64,000 nt of DNA, from the NCBI RefSeq assembly GCF_024448335.1, contig NZ_JAMOHM010000016.1:1-64000 (forward strand), in the 5' to 3' direction. Shown piece by piece: positions 44,899 through 53,449 of this stretch. The position numbers and the translations under genes are program-made. This DNA comes from Stutzerimonas frequens. GTDB lineage: Bacteria; Pseudomonadota; Gammaproteobacteria; Pseudomonadales; Pseudomonadaceae. How positions within the stretch are numbered: the stretch's first letter is position 1; each line of letters starts with the position of its first letter. The notes beneath the pieces were generated by a model, which saw only the letters and a program-made list of their open reading frames with translations, was not told the origin of the DNA and did no database searches.

Positions 44899-44976
44899 CA
44901 TGGCCCCGACACTGCGTTGCTGCTCCTTGCCATAGCTCGCTATGACTCGTCGCAGCGCCTTGTCTCGGAGCCATGT
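44899..44976. repeat. 78-base imperfect palindrome between cyoE and SCO gene
   Basis: The sequence runs from CATGGCCCCGACA to TGTCTCGGAGCCATG and is centred on the perfect hairpin CATAG-CTCG-CTATG (44931-44944). Outer arms CATGGC/GCCATG and inner blocks pair with interruptions. It fills most of the spacer and could form a cruciform or long RNA hairpin. It has no T-run and is unlike the REP elements elsewhere in the window. Confidence 0.55.
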
Positions 44977-45015
44977 TCATCCGAACTTGCCTCAACCCAC
45001 TCACCGCACAGGCCA

Positions 45016-45915
45016 CTAGAAATCGAGCAGCAGATAATGATCAACCAGCAGCGCGATGAACAGCGCGAACAGGTACCAGATGCTGAATTTGAACGTCTTG
45101 ATTGCCGCATGTGGCCGGCTGTCGCGGTACAGCGCGATGGTCCAGTAGAGGAAGCGCGCGCCCAGCAGCACCGCGGCGGCCAGGTACAGCGGGCCGCTCA
45201 TGTGGATGGCGAAGGGCATGAAGCTGACCGCCAGCAGCATCGCGGTGTAGAGCAGGATGTGCACCTTGGTGTAGTGCACGCCATGGGTCACCGGCAGCAT
45301 CGGCACGTTGACCTTGGCGTACTCGTCCTTGCGGTGAATGGCCAGGGCCCAGAAGTGCGGCGGCGTCCAGGCGAAGATGATCAGCACCAGCAGCAGCGGT
45401 TCGGCCGTGACCTGGCCGGTTACCGCGACCCAGCCGAGCAGCGGCGGCGCGGCGCCGGCCAGGCCGCCGATGACGATGTTCTGCGGCGTGGCGCGCTTGA
45501 GAAAGCCGGTATAGATCACCGCGTAACCGATCAGCGAGGCCAGCGTCAGCCAGGCGGCGAGGGCATTGGTGAAGGTCAGCAGCAGGGCCAGCCCGCTGAC
45601 GCCAAGGACGAAGGCGAAGGTCAGTGCCGCCGCCGGTGAGACCCGTCCTTCGGCCAGGGGCCGTTTGTGGGTGCGGGCCATCACCGAATCGATCTGCCGG
45701 TCCACCACATGGTTCACCGCCGCCGCGCCGCCGGCACACAGGGCGATGCCCAGGTTGCCGAACAGCAGCACCGTCCAGGGCACGCCGGCGCGGGTGGCGA
45801 GGAACATGCCCACCAGCGAGGTGATGAGCATCAGCAGCACCACCTTCGGCTTGGTCAGCTCCAGGTAGTCGCGCCAGCTGGCCTGGGCGCCGCGTTCGCT
45901 GAGTAGAGTCGCCAT
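45016..45915 (-). CDS. cyoE: Protoheme IX farnesyltransferase (heme O synthase)
   Basis: Adds the farnesyl tail to protoheme, giving heme O, the precursor of heme A. The 299 residues start at ATG 45915 with AAGGAG upstream; longer frames run into the neighbouring gene. The first Asp-rich prenyl-binding motif is NHVVDRQIDSVMARTHKRPL, and the second conserved region is HRKDEYAKVNVPMLPVTHG. About eight to nine transmembrane segments are visible. It lies 17 bases downstream of ctaA, so the two steps of heme A synthesis are co-expressed. Confidence 0.96.
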   Translation of the reverse strand: MATLLSERGAQASWRDYLELTKPKVVLLMLITSLVGMFLATRAGVPWTVLLFGNLGIALCAGGAAAVNHVVDRQIDSVMARTHKRPLAEGRVSPAAALTFAFVLGVSGLALLLTFTNALAAWLTLASLIGYAVIYTGFLKRATPQNIVIGGLAGAAPPLLGWVAVTGQVTAEPLLLVLIIFAWTPPHFWALAIHRKDEYAKVNVPMLPVTHGVHYTKVHILLYTAMLLAVSFMPFAIHMSGPLYLAAAVLLGARFLYWTIALYRDSRPHAAIKTFKFSIWYLFALFIALLVDHYLLLDF

Positions 45916-45932
45916 GGGGGTTCTCCTTGTGG

Positions 45933-46988
45933 TCATGCGCGGGGCAGATCGAGCTGCCCCTTCGTGTTCGAAACCGATGCCGGCTCGGTTTGCCGGGCGG
46001 CATGTGCAGGCTGGCGCAGCCGGTAATTGACCAGTACCAGCACCAGCAGCAGCGCGGCGCCGCCACCGTTGTGCGCCACGGCCACCGCCAGCGGCAGGTT
46101 GAGCAGCACGTTGCTGATGCCCAGCCCGACCTGCAGCGCCAGCGCGGCGACGAGCAGCCCGGCCAGGCGGCCGAGGCCGCGGCGCCAGAGCATGGCGGCG
46201 AGCGCCAGCAACACCAGCGTCACCAGCAGCGCACCGATGCGGTGGGTGAGATGGATGGCCGTGCGCGCCTCGCCGTAGAGCAGGCCGCCGAGGTAGTTGG
46301 GGCCGATGTCGTGGTGGGTCAGGTTGAAGGCGTTGGCGAAGTCCATCCGCGGCCACCATTCGCCGTGGCAGGTGGGGAAATCGGTACAGGCCACCGCCGC
46401 ATAGTTGCTGCTGACCCAACCGCCCAGGGCGATCTGCGCCACCACCGCGAGCAGGGCGATGCCGGCGAATCTGCGCAGACGATTGTCCACGGCCGGCAAG
46501 GGAGCAAGCGCGCCGGATAGCCGCAGGCACAGCAGAAACAGCAGGCTGAGCGTGGTGAAGCCGCCGAGCAGGTGCGCCGTGACCACTTGCGGCCAGAGCT
46601 GCAGCGTCACCGTCCACATGCCGAAGATCGCCTGGGCGATGACCACCGCGAACAGCAGCAGCGGCAACTTCACCGGCTGCCCGGGTTGGCTGCGACGGCG
46701 TATCGCCTGTACCGCGAGGGCGAGGATCACCAGCCCGAGGGCGCCGGCGAAATAGCGGTGGACCATCTCGTTCCAGCCCTTGCGCACCTCCAGCGGTGCA
46801 TCGGGAAAGCGCAGCGCGGCAAGGTTCTGCTTGTGTTCGCTCATGGGCACGGCGAGAAAACCGTAGCAGCCGGGCCAGTCCGGGCAGCCGAGGCCGGCGT
46901 GGGTCAGCCGCGTATAGGCGCCGAGCAGCACGACCACCACGGCCAGCGCGGTGGCGATCAGGGCGAGGCGGTATCCGGGTCTGGCCAT
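45933..46988 (-). CDS. ctaA: Heme A synthase (COX15/CtaA)
   Basis: Oxidises heme O to heme A in the inner membrane. The 351 residues begin with TM1 (LALIATALAVVVVLLGAYTRLTHAGLGC), which ends in the conserved GLGCPDWPGCYG with its Cys pair. Conserved His residues occur in MVHRYFAG, AHLLGG, HLTHRIGA and VAHNGGG. Eight transmembrane helices are expected. It lies between the thioredoxin-like gene (52 bases upstream) and cyoE. Confidence 0.94.
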   Translation of the reverse strand: MARPGYRLALIATALAVVVVLLGAYTRLTHAGLGCPDWPGCYGFLAVPMSEHKQNLAALRFPDAPLEVRKGWNEMVHRYFAGALGLVILALAVQAIRRRSQPGQPVKLPLLLFAVVIAQAIFGMWTVTLQLWPQVVTAHLLGGFTTLSLLFLLCLRLSGALAPLPAVDNRLRRFAGIALLAVVAQIALGGWVSSNYAAVACTDFPTCHGEWWPRMDFANAFNLTHHDIGPNYLGGLLYGEARTAIHLTHRIGALLVTLVLLALAAMLWRRGLGRLAGLLVAALALQVGLGISNVLLNLPLAVAVAHNGGGAALLLVLVLVNYRLRQPAHAARQTEPASVSNTKGQLDLPRA

Positions 46989-47040
46989 CGGGTTCTCCTT
47001 GGGCGGTCTGTTTGGGACCGCAGCGCAGCGGCGCAGTGCC

Positions 47041-47619
47041 TCAGCCGATCTGCGAGATTTTCAGCAGGTACTTCAGGTCGTCGAGGATCGCCTTGCCGTC
47101 GGCGCCAGCGTCGTAGCGCAGCACCAGGTTGCCGTGCGGATCGACGATCCACAGCTGTGGCGTGGCGGGCGCCTCGGGGTTGCGGGCATAGACGGCGGCG
47201 TCCAGGGCATGGTGTTGTAGCTGTGGATATTCGCGGCGCAGGCGCTGTTCGTAGGCCTCATCCAGCGCCGTTGCGCTCGCCAGTGCGTGGCTGGCGCGGG
47301 CCGCCTCGCGGGCCAGGCCGATATTGATCTGCCGGGCCAGATAGACCAGTTGCTGGCATTGCGCCTCGCAACCCTGCGGCGCGGTGACCAGCAGCTCCCA
47401 GCGGCGTTCGGGCGCCGCAGCGCTGACGCCGATGGCCGCGCGGTCCTGGCCGTTGGCGATCAGCACGCCGTCATAGCTGCGGCTTTCCGGCACCCAGAAG
47501 CCGAAGCGGTACATGGCCGAGGCCAGCAGCATCGGGCCGAGCACCACGCCGATGATCAGCAGCAGTTGCAGCCGACCGCGGCCGCGTTTTCCGTCACCGC
47601 TGGAGAGGGTTGGGTTCAT
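47041..47619 (-). CDS. Membrane-anchored thioredoxin-like oxidase assembly protein
   Basis: A 192-residue protein starting MNPTLSSGDGKRGRGRLQLLLIIGVVLGPMLLAS, one N-terminal transmembrane helix. The periplasmic part holds a Cx3C site (PQGCEAQCQQLVYLARQ), and the end contains QLWIVDPHGNLVLRYDAG, close in style to SCO proteins and thiol reductases. The equivalent gene in the P. aeruginosa cluster is annotated only as hypothetical as far as I recall. It overlaps SURF1 by 26 bases. A copper or thiol role in CuA assembly is inferred from motif and place. Confidence 0.78.
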   Translation of the reverse strand: MNPTLSSGDGKRGRGRLQLLLIIGVVLGPMLLASAMYRFGFWVPESRSYDGVLIANGQDRAAIGVSAAAPERRWELLVTAPQGCEAQCQQLVYLARQINIGLAREAARASHALASATALDEAYEQRLRREYPQLQHHALDAAVYARNPEAPATPQLWIVDPHGNLVLRYDAGADGKAILDDLKYLLKISQIG

Positions 47620-48331
47620 CGTGCTCACTGTGCTTCCCCCGTGCCTGATGCACACCGAAATAGATGAACAGCGCCAGCAGGGCCGCCGCCAGGGCGAACC
47701 ACTGCACGGCGTAACCCAGGTGCTGCGAAGGGCGCATGCTGGTGATCGCCCAGTCGGCGCGGTAGGCACTCGGGCCTGGTTCCAGGCGCAGCTCGTGAAT
47801 CAAGCCCGCGCGGCCGGCCTGCTGCCACATCGCCTCGATGTCTACATGGTTGATCAGCCGCGGCCAGCCCTCGGCCGTGCGATGGCTGAAGACGAACGGC
47901 TTGCCCGGCGGCACGTAGACCCAGGCGGCGAGCTTGAGCGACTGCGCGGGGGTATCGAAAGCCGGCGGTACGCGGCGATCCGGCCAGGGAATCCAGCCGC
48001 GGTTGACCATCACCCATCGATCGCTGAGTTCGTCATGGAAAGGCTGCAGCAATTCGACGCCGACCTTGCCATTGCGGGTGCGGCTGTCGAGCAGAAAGCT
48101 GTGTTCGGCATCGAAGCGACCCTGCAGGAACACCCGGGCGAAGGCCGGATCGTTCAGCCGTTCGATCTCGTGGGGCGCCAGCGGCGCGGCCTCTCGGCGG
48201 GCTTCCTGGCGCTCCAGCAGCTCGCGCTTCTGCTCGCCACGCTCCAGCTGCCAGAAGCCCAGCCACACCAGCACCGGCAGCATGGCCAGCACCAGCAGGG
48301 TCGGCAGCAGCCCGGGCCTGAAGCCGCTCAT
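47594..48331 (-). CDS. SURF1-family cytochrome oxidase biogenesis protein
   Basis: A 245-residue inner-membrane protein assisting heme A insertion into subunit I. I start at ATG 48331 (MSGFRPGLLPTLLVLAMLPVLVWLGFWQLERGEQK); longer frames cross a divergent gene. TM1 with GFWQLERG and a C-terminal helix (YAVQWFALAAALLALFIYFGVH) flank the periplasmic domain with VMVNRGWIP, the family hallmark. It is the first gene of the leftward SURF1-CtaA-CyoE-SCO group. The 70 bases upstream, shared with a divergent small gene, probably hold its promoter. Confidence 0.92.
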   Translation of the reverse strand: MSGFRPGLLPTLLVLAMLPVLVWLGFWQLERGEQKRELLERQEARREAAPLAPHEIERLNDPAFARVFLQGRFDAEHSFLLDSRTRNGKVGVELLQPFHDELSDRWVMVNRGWIPWPDRRVPPAFDTPAQSLKLAAWVYVPPGKPFVFSHRTAEGWPRLINHVDIEAMWQQAGRAGLIHELRLEPGPSAYRADWAITSMRPSQHLGYAVQWFALAAALLALFIYFGVHQARGKHSEHDEPNPLQR

Positions 48332-48401
48332 GGCCGGCAGCCTGATGTGTCGATACGGCTGGCTATACTCCACCCCCAATACCCCTGTCGTGGAATCGCT
48401 C

Positions 48402-48605
48402 ATGCTCAAGGCGGCGATCGTTCTGTTGTTAGTGGCCACGCTGGTCAGTCTGTTCAGTGGGTTGTTCTTCCTCGTCAGGGACGAGGGCCGTACCTCCCGC
48501 GTGATCACGGCCCTGTTCATTCGCGTCACGCTCAGCGCGCTGACCGTTGCGCTGATCGGCTGGGGTTTCTATACGGGGCAGCTGCGCCCCGCCTTCAGCT
48601 TCTGA
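48402..48605 (+). CDS. DUF2909 twin-transmembrane protein
   Basis: A 67-residue protein of two helices (about 3-26 and 34-57) joined by the short loop VRDEGRTSR. It starts MLKAAIVLLLVATLVSLFSG. It is the only rightward gene inside the leftward oxidase cluster, convergent with ctaE (7-base gap) and divergent from SURF1. The position is conserved in pseudomonads as far as I recall, suggesting a small accessory or assembly factor of the oxidase; no direct evidence. Confidence 0.82.
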   Translation: MLKAAIVLLLVATLVSLFSGLFFLVRDEGRTSRVITALFIRVTLSALTVALIGWGFYTGQLRPAFSF

Positions 48606-48612
48606 GCGCTCG

Positions 48613-49509
48613 CTAAAGCACGTAAACGAATACGAACAGCGCGATCCACACCACGTCGACGAAGTGCCAGTACCAGGCCGCCGCCTCGAAACCGAAGTGC
48701 TGCTCCGGGCTGAAGTGCCCGCGCAGGATGCGCACCAGCATCACCGTGAGGATGATCGCGCCCATGGTCACGTGGGCGCCGTGAAAGCCGGTGAGCATGA
48801 AGAAGGTCGCGCCATAGATGCCCGAGTCCAGGGTCAGCCCGAGTTCGGTGTAGGCATGCACGTATTCTTCGATCTGCAGGACCAGGAACGCCGCACCGAG
48901 TAGCACGGTCAGGCCCAAGCCGAGCTTCAAGTGCTGGCGGTTGTTCTTGCGCAGCGCATGGTGCGCCCAGGTCAGGGTGAAGCTGGAGCTGACCAGCAGG
49001 ATGGTGTTGATCAGTGGCAGGCCCCAGGCGCTGATGGTGCCTTCCGGTGCCGGGTAGAGCTTCGGGTCGGGATTGTTCAGCAGCGGCCAGCTGTACTCGA
49101 AGTTGGGCCAGAGCATGTTGCTGATGCCCTTGTCGCCCTCACCGGCGAGCCAGGGGCCGGTCCAGTAGCGGATGTAGAACAGCGCGCCGAAGAAGGCGAG
49201 GAAGAACATCACTTCGGAAAAGATGAACCAGCTCATGCCCCAGCGGAACGAGCGGTCCATCTGTGCGCTGTACAGTCCGGCGCGGCTTTCCCTGACCACC
49301 GAGCCGAACCAGCCGAACATCATGTAGGCGATCAGCAGCGCGCCGACGAAGAAGATCAGCGGCCCGTTGGACGAATCACGGGCGGCCTTGAGGTCGTTGA
49401 ACCAGCTGCCCAGGCCGTAGAAGGTGACCAGCAGGGCGATGGTGGCGATGATCGGCCATTTGCTCTGATCAGGAACGTAGTACTGCTCGTGGGTGGTCTG
49501 TTGGCTCAT
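48613..49509 (-). CDS. ctaE: Cytochrome c oxidase subunit III
   Basis: A core membrane subunit without redox centres. The 298 residues start MSQQTTHEQYYVPDQSKWPI. Conserved features are the SEVMFFLAFFGALFY helix, TWAHHALRKNN, EYVHAY and the terminal block GFEAAAWYWHFVDVVWIALFVFVYVL. Seven helices are expected. Its start overlaps the ctaG stop by four bases (ATGA). Confidence 0.97.
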   Translation of the reverse strand: MSQQTTHEQYYVPDQSKWPIIATIALLVTFYGLGSWFNDLKAARDSSNGPLIFFVGALLIAYMMFGWFGSVVRESRAGLYSAQMDRSFRWGMSWFIFSEVMFFLAFFGALFYIRYWTGPWLAGEGDKGISNMLWPNFEYSWPLLNNPDPKLYPAPEGTISAWGLPLINTILLVSSSFTLTWAHHALRKNNRQHLKLGLGLTVLLGAAFLVLQIEEYVHAYTELGLTLDSGIYGATFFMLTGFHGAHVTMGAIILTVMLVRILRGHFSPEQHFGFEAAAWYWHFVDVVWIALFVFVYVL

Positions 49510-50081
49510 TGCAGACTCTCCTTGGCCGGGGCCGATGTGGCGTTGACGGCCACCGGCGGCTGGCGGGACGTGATGTCGAACAGCGTGTAGGCAAGGGTCA
49601 GGTTGTGCACATCGGCGGGCAGGTCGCGATCGACGATGAAGCGCACCGGCATTTCGATGCGCTCGCCCGGTTGCAGCACCTGCTGGGTGAAGCAGAAGCA
49701 TTCGGTCTTGTGGAAGTACGCGGCCGCCCGCGACGGCGAGACGCTGGGGATCGCCTGCGCGGTCATCGGCTTGTCGGTGGGGTTGTAGGCGACGAAACGG
49801 ATTTCCTGGCTGGCGCCCGGGTGCACGCTGAGCTGGTCGGCCAGCGGGCCGAACTCCCAGCGCATGCCGGCAGCGTTGGTGGCGAGAAACTGCACCCGCA
49901 CCGCCCGCGCCGCGTCGGCGCTCTGCAAACCGGTGTAGGCGCCGGCGGTCTTGCCGTTGATGCCGAACGCCTGGCACATGACGTCGTAGATCGGCACCAG
50001 CAGAAAGCCGAAACCGAACATGCCGACCACGACGAACAGCAGGCGGCGGACCAGGCGCCGGGTGGGCAGGGACTCGTTCAT
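49506..50081 (-). CDS. ctaG: Cytochrome c oxidase assembly protein CtaG (COX11)
   Basis: A periplasmic, membrane-anchored copper chaperone that inserts CuB into subunit I. The 191 residues have one N-terminal helix (LLFVVVGMFGFGFLLVPIYDVMCQAFGING). The copper-binding CFCF motif lies in FHKTECFCFTQQVL (about residue 125). It lies between ctaD and ctaE, overlapping the latter. In the 88-base gap to ctaD a 31-codon GTG frame exists, but nothing supports it. Confidence 0.95.
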   Translation of the reverse strand: MNESLPTRRLVRRLLFVVVGMFGFGFLLVPIYDVMCQAFGINGKTAGAYTGLQSADAARAVRVQFLATNAAGMRWEFGPLADQLSVHPGASQEIRFVAYNPTDKPMTAQAIPSVSPSRAAAYFHKTECFCFTQQVLQPGERIEMPVRFIVDRDLPADVHNLTLAYTLFDITSRQPPVAVNATSAPAKESLQ

Positions 50082-50169
50082 GAGAGCATCCCCGTTTGGT
50101 GGGAGCGGGCCATTTCGCGGTCGACCTGGCAGACCCGGCCGGGCCTGCCAGCGACGCCCAGTTGCCTGC

Positions 50170-51807
50170 TCACGGCGTCAGCTCCCCGCCGGTGCCCTTG
50201 CGGTGTTCGTGCACATCGCTCATGTCCGGCGGTGTCTGGAAGGTGTGGTAGGGCGCCGGCGAGGGCACGCTCCATTCCAGCCCCTCGGCGCCGTCCCAGG
50301 GCTTGGCCGGCGCCGGTACGCCGCCGCGGATGCACTTGATGACGATGAACAGGAACAGCAGCTGAGTGGCGCCGAACATGAAGGCGCCGACGCTGGAGAC
50401 CATGTTGAAGTTGGCGAACATCATGTTGTAGTCGGGGATGCGTCGCGGCATGCCGGCCAGGCCGACGAAGTGCATCGGGAAGAACGCCAGGTTCATGCCG
50501 ATGAAGCTCATCCAGAAATGCAGCTTGGCCAGGGTCTCGTCATACATGTGCCCGGTCCACTTCGGCAGCCAGTAGTAGGCCGAGGCGAAGATGCCGAATA
50601 TCGCCCCCGGCACCAGCACGTAGTGGAAGTGCGCCACCACGAAGTAGGTGTCGTGGTACTGGAAGTCCGCCGGGGCGATGGCCAGCATCAGCCCGGAGAA
50701 ACCGCCGATGGTGAAGAGAATGACGAAGGCCACGGCGAACAGCATCGGCGCCTCGAAGGTCAGCGAGCCGCGCCACATCGTCGACACCCAGTTGAACACC
50801 TTCACCCCGGTGGGCACGGCGATCAGCATGGTGGCGTACATGAAGAACAGCTCGCCGGTCAGCGGGATGCCGACGGTGAACATGTGGTGCGCCCAGACGA
50901 TGAAGGAGAGGAAGGCGATCGCGCCGGTGGCGTAAACCATCGAGGTGTAGCCGAACAGCGGCTTGCGGCTGAACGCCGGGATGATCGAGCTGACCGCGCC
51001 GAAGGCCGGCAGGATCATGATGTACACCTCGGGATGGCCGAAGAACCAGAACACGTGCTGGAACAGCACCGGGTCGCCGCCACCGGCCGCGCTGAAGAAG
51101 CTGGTGCCGAAGTGGATGTCCATCAGCATCATGGTCACCACGCCCGCCAGCACCGGCATCACCGCGATCAAGAGGAAGGCGGTGATCAGCCAGGTCCAGA
51201 CGAACAGCGGCATCTTCATCAGCGTCATGCCTGGCGCGCGCAGGTTGAGGATGGTGGCGATCACGTTGATCGCACCCATGATCGAGCTGATGCCCATCAG
51301 GTGGATGGCGAAGATGAAGAAGGTCACCGACTCCGGCGCGTAGGTCGTCGATAGTGGCGCATAGAAGGTCCAGCCGAAGTTCGGCCCGCCGCCTTCCATG
51401 AACAGGGTCGAGACCAGCAGGCCGAAGGCCGCCGGCAGCAGCCAGAAACTGAAGTTGTTCATCCGCGGCAGGGCCATGTCCGGCGCGCCGATCATCAGCG
51501 GGATCATCCAGTTGGCCAGGCCGACGAAGGCCGGCATCACCGCGCCGAACACCATGATCAGGCCGTGCATGGTGGTCATCTGGTTGAAGAATTCCGGCTG
51601 CACGATCTGCAGGCCCGGCTGGAACAGCTCGGCGCGGATCACCATGGCCATCGAGCCGCCGAGCAGGAAGGCGCAGAAGCTGAACCACAGGTACATCGAG
51701 CCGATGTCCTTGTGATTGGTGGTCAGCAGCCAGCGCGAGAGCCCCTTCGCCGGGCCGTGGTGGTGGTCATGCCCGACATGACCATGGTCGTCGATCACTG
51801 CACTCAT
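50170..51807 (-). CDS. ctaD: Cytochrome c oxidase subunit I
   Basis: The catalytic subunit holding heme a and the heme a3-CuB centre. The 545 residues start at ATG 51807 (MSAVIDDHGHVGHDHHHG, a His-rich leader). Heme and copper ligands are in TTMHGLIMVFG, WFFGHPEVYIMILPAFG with the His-Tyr pair, WAHHMFTVG and VAHFHYVL. The K- and D-channel style residues (around MNNFSFWLLP) look conserved, so this is an A-type oxidase. It is 12 bases downstream of ctaC. Confidence 0.98.
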   Translation of the reverse strand: MSAVIDDHGHVGHDHHHGPAKGLSRWLLTTNHKDIGSMYLWFSFCAFLLGGSMAMVIRAELFQPGLQIVQPEFFNQMTTMHGLIMVFGAVMPAFVGLANWMIPLMIGAPDMALPRMNNFSFWLLPAAFGLLVSTLFMEGGGPNFGWTFYAPLSTTYAPESVTFFIFAIHLMGISSIMGAINVIATILNLRAPGMTLMKMPLFVWTWLITAFLLIAVMPVLAGVVTMMLMDIHFGTSFFSAAGGGDPVLFQHVFWFFGHPEVYIMILPAFGAVSSIIPAFSRKPLFGYTSMVYATGAIAFLSFIVWAHHMFTVGIPLTGELFFMYATMLIAVPTGVKVFNWVSTMWRGSLTFEAPMLFAVAFVILFTIGGFSGLMLAIAPADFQYHDTYFVVAHFHYVLVPGAIFGIFASAYYWLPKWTGHMYDETLAKLHFWMSFIGMNLAFFPMHFVGLAGMPRRIPDYNMMFANFNMVSSVGAFMFGATQLLFLFIVIKCIRGGVPAPAKPWDGAEGLEWSVPSPAPYHTFQTPPDMSDVHEHRKGTGGELTP

Positions 51808-51819
51808 CACCTGATCCTC

Positions 51820-52953
51820 TTACTGGGTGGCTTCTTCGGCCTGTTTGAAGTCGAGCACGTCTTTCGGCGTGACCATGTCGCCCGTGTTGTTGCCCCAGGC
51901 GTTGCGCTCGTAGGTGATGACGGCAGCCAGATCGACCTCCGACAGCTGCTTGCCGAACGCCGCCATGGCGGTGCCCGGCTTGCCGTTGACGACGATGTCG
52001 ATGTGCGCCTCGACGTCGCCGGTGGCGATGGCCGAGCCCTTGAGGGCCGGGAACATCGGCGGGATGCCTTCGCCACCGGCCTGGTGGCACGAGGCGCAGG
52101 CGGTCTGGTAGACCTTCTCGCCGCGCTCGGAGAGCTCTTCCAGCGTCCATTCCTTGCTGGTCAGTTCAGCCAGCTTGGCGGCCTCGGCCTTCTTCTCGCC
52201 GAGCCAGCTGGCGTAGTCCTCCTGCGACTTGACCTCCACCACCACCGGCATGAAGCCGTGGTCCTTGCCGCAGAGTTCGGTGCACTGGCCGCGGTAGATG
52301 CCCGGCTGCTCGACGCGGGTCCAGGATTCATTGATGAAACCGGGAATGGCGTCCTTCTTCACCGCCAGATCCGGTACCCACCAGGAGTGGATCACGTCCG
52401 CCGCGGTGATCAGGAAGCGGACCTTGGCACCGGCCGGGATCACCAGCGGCTCGTCGACTTCCAGCAGGTAATGCTCGCCCTTGGGCGACTGGTTGTTGAT
52501 CTGATCGCGCGGCGTGGTGAGGTTGCTGAAGAACTCCACGTCCTCGCCCAGATACTTGTAGTGCCACTTCCACTGGTAGCCGGTGATCTGCACGTCCACG
52601 TCCGATTCGCTGGAGTCGTAGATGTGGATCAGCGTGCGCGTTGCCGGGATCGCCATGCCCACCAGGATCAACAGCGGGATGACCGTCCAGAGCACCTCGA
52701 CGCGGGTGTTTTCGTGGAAGTTGGCCGATTGCTGACGCTTGGAGCGGCGGTGCGCGATCATCGAATAGATCATGACGCCGAACACCAGCACGCCGATGAC
52801 CACGCAGATCCAGAAGATGGTCATGTGCAGATCGAACACCGACTGACTGACGTCAGTGGCGCCGGAGCGCATGTTCACGTCCCAGGCCGCCTGGGCCTGG
52901 CCAAATACTGCCGAAAGCCCAAGCCCCATCCCGATGCATGGATGTCGAGACAT
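51820..52953 (-). CDS. ctaC: Cytochrome c oxidase subunit II with fused cytochrome c domain (caa3 type)
   Basis: Accepts electrons through CuA and its own heme c. The 377 residues have a signal peptide (cut near QAQA) and two transmembrane helices (about 42-62 and 87-106). The cupredoxin domain has CuA ligands in RGQCTELCGKDHGFMP (about 220-235) with the earlier His in VIHSWWVPD. The C-terminal cytochrome c domain has CASCH (about 291-295) and Met in GTAMAAF. The fused domain marks a caa3 oxidase. It is the first gene of the ctaC-ctaD-ctaG-ctaE unit; RpoS and RoxSR control is known for the P. aeruginosa relative. Confidence 0.97.
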   Translation of the reverse strand: MSRHPCIGMGLGLSAVFGQAQAAWDVNMRSGATDVSQSVFDLHMTIFWICVVIGVLVFGVMIYSMIAHRRSKRQQSANFHENTRVEVLWTVIPLLILVGMAIPATRTLIHIYDSSESDVDVQITGYQWKWHYKYLGEDVEFFSNLTTPRDQINNQSPKGEHYLLEVDEPLVIPAGAKVRFLITAADVIHSWWVPDLAVKKDAIPGFINESWTRVEQPGIYRGQCTELCGKDHGFMPVVVEVKSQEDYASWLGEKKAEAAKLAELTSKEWTLEELSERGEKVYQTACASCHQAGGEGIPPMFPALKGSAIATGDVEAHIDIVVNGKPGTAMAAFGKQLSEVDLAAVITYERNAWGNNTGDMVTPKDVLDFKQAEEATQ

Positions 52954-53185
52954 TGCGGGTTCCCCTTATGATTCTTGTTATCCCGCCGACCGCCATCGCA
53001 CCGCCGAGAATCGGCTGGCCGGGGAAACCATTCCCGTCATGCCAGCTACGTTCTCGATCAGTCCGATTCTGCCCAGCACGACCACCGGAAGGCCCGGCGG
53101 CCGACTGGACGCTTGCACGCGCAGTCGGAACTCAATCAGGTACGCCTACGATTCGGAGTATAGACAGCGATCCCACTCTCGCAAT

Positions 53186-53449
53186 TTAAGCGCCGGGCGT
53201 GTCTGGCTCGGGCTGTGCGGGGTCGTCGTTCTTCTTCACGCCACGAATGTTCATCGCCGCCAGGCAGACCTGCAGGACGATCAGCGCCCAGGCCTCGGCG
53301 TGCCAGCCCCAGATCACCCAGAGCAGGTTGCTCAGCAGGAAACAGCAGAAGCCGACGAAGCGCCGGCCGGGTCGCAGCGAGCCGATCAGCCAGGCGGCGA
53401 TCACCGTGACCGCCATGGCCGGCCATTGCAGCAGATCGATCCAGTCCAC
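53186..53449 (-). CDS. Small conserved membrane protein upstream of the oxidase genes
   Basis: An 87-residue protein from a GTG at 53449 with GGAGG upstream. Hydrophobic stretches are MAVTVIAAWLIGSL, FVGFCCFLLSNLLWVIWGWHA and AWALIVLQVCLAAMNIRGV, giving three short helices, then a charged tail KKNDDPAQPEPD. A start further upstream would add a non-hydrophobic, repeat-derived leader and is unlikely. It is on the same strand as ctaC, 232 bases before it. Function unknown; Pseudomonas relatives carry unreliable transporter names. Confidence 0.72.
   Translation of the reverse strand: MDWIDLLQWPAMAVTVIAAWLIGSLRPGRRFVGFCCFLLSNLLWVIWGWHAEAWALIVLQVCLAAMNIRGVKKNDDPAQPEPDTPGA

Noticed and set aside
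48769..48780. CACGTG core within ctaE considered as parS
   Set aside because: Only the central hexamer fits; flanks do not match GTTTCACGTGGAAC.
50078..50172. 31-codon GTG frame between ctaD and ctaG
   Set aside because: It would start on the ctaD stop (GTGA) and end on the ctaG start, but has no ribosome-binding site of its own, no hydrophobic segment and no resemblance to known small oxidase assembly proteins.
50540..51688. 382-codon frame overlapping ctaD in another phase
   Set aside because: It is arginine-rich with no motifs and lies entirely inside the unmistakable subunit I gene.
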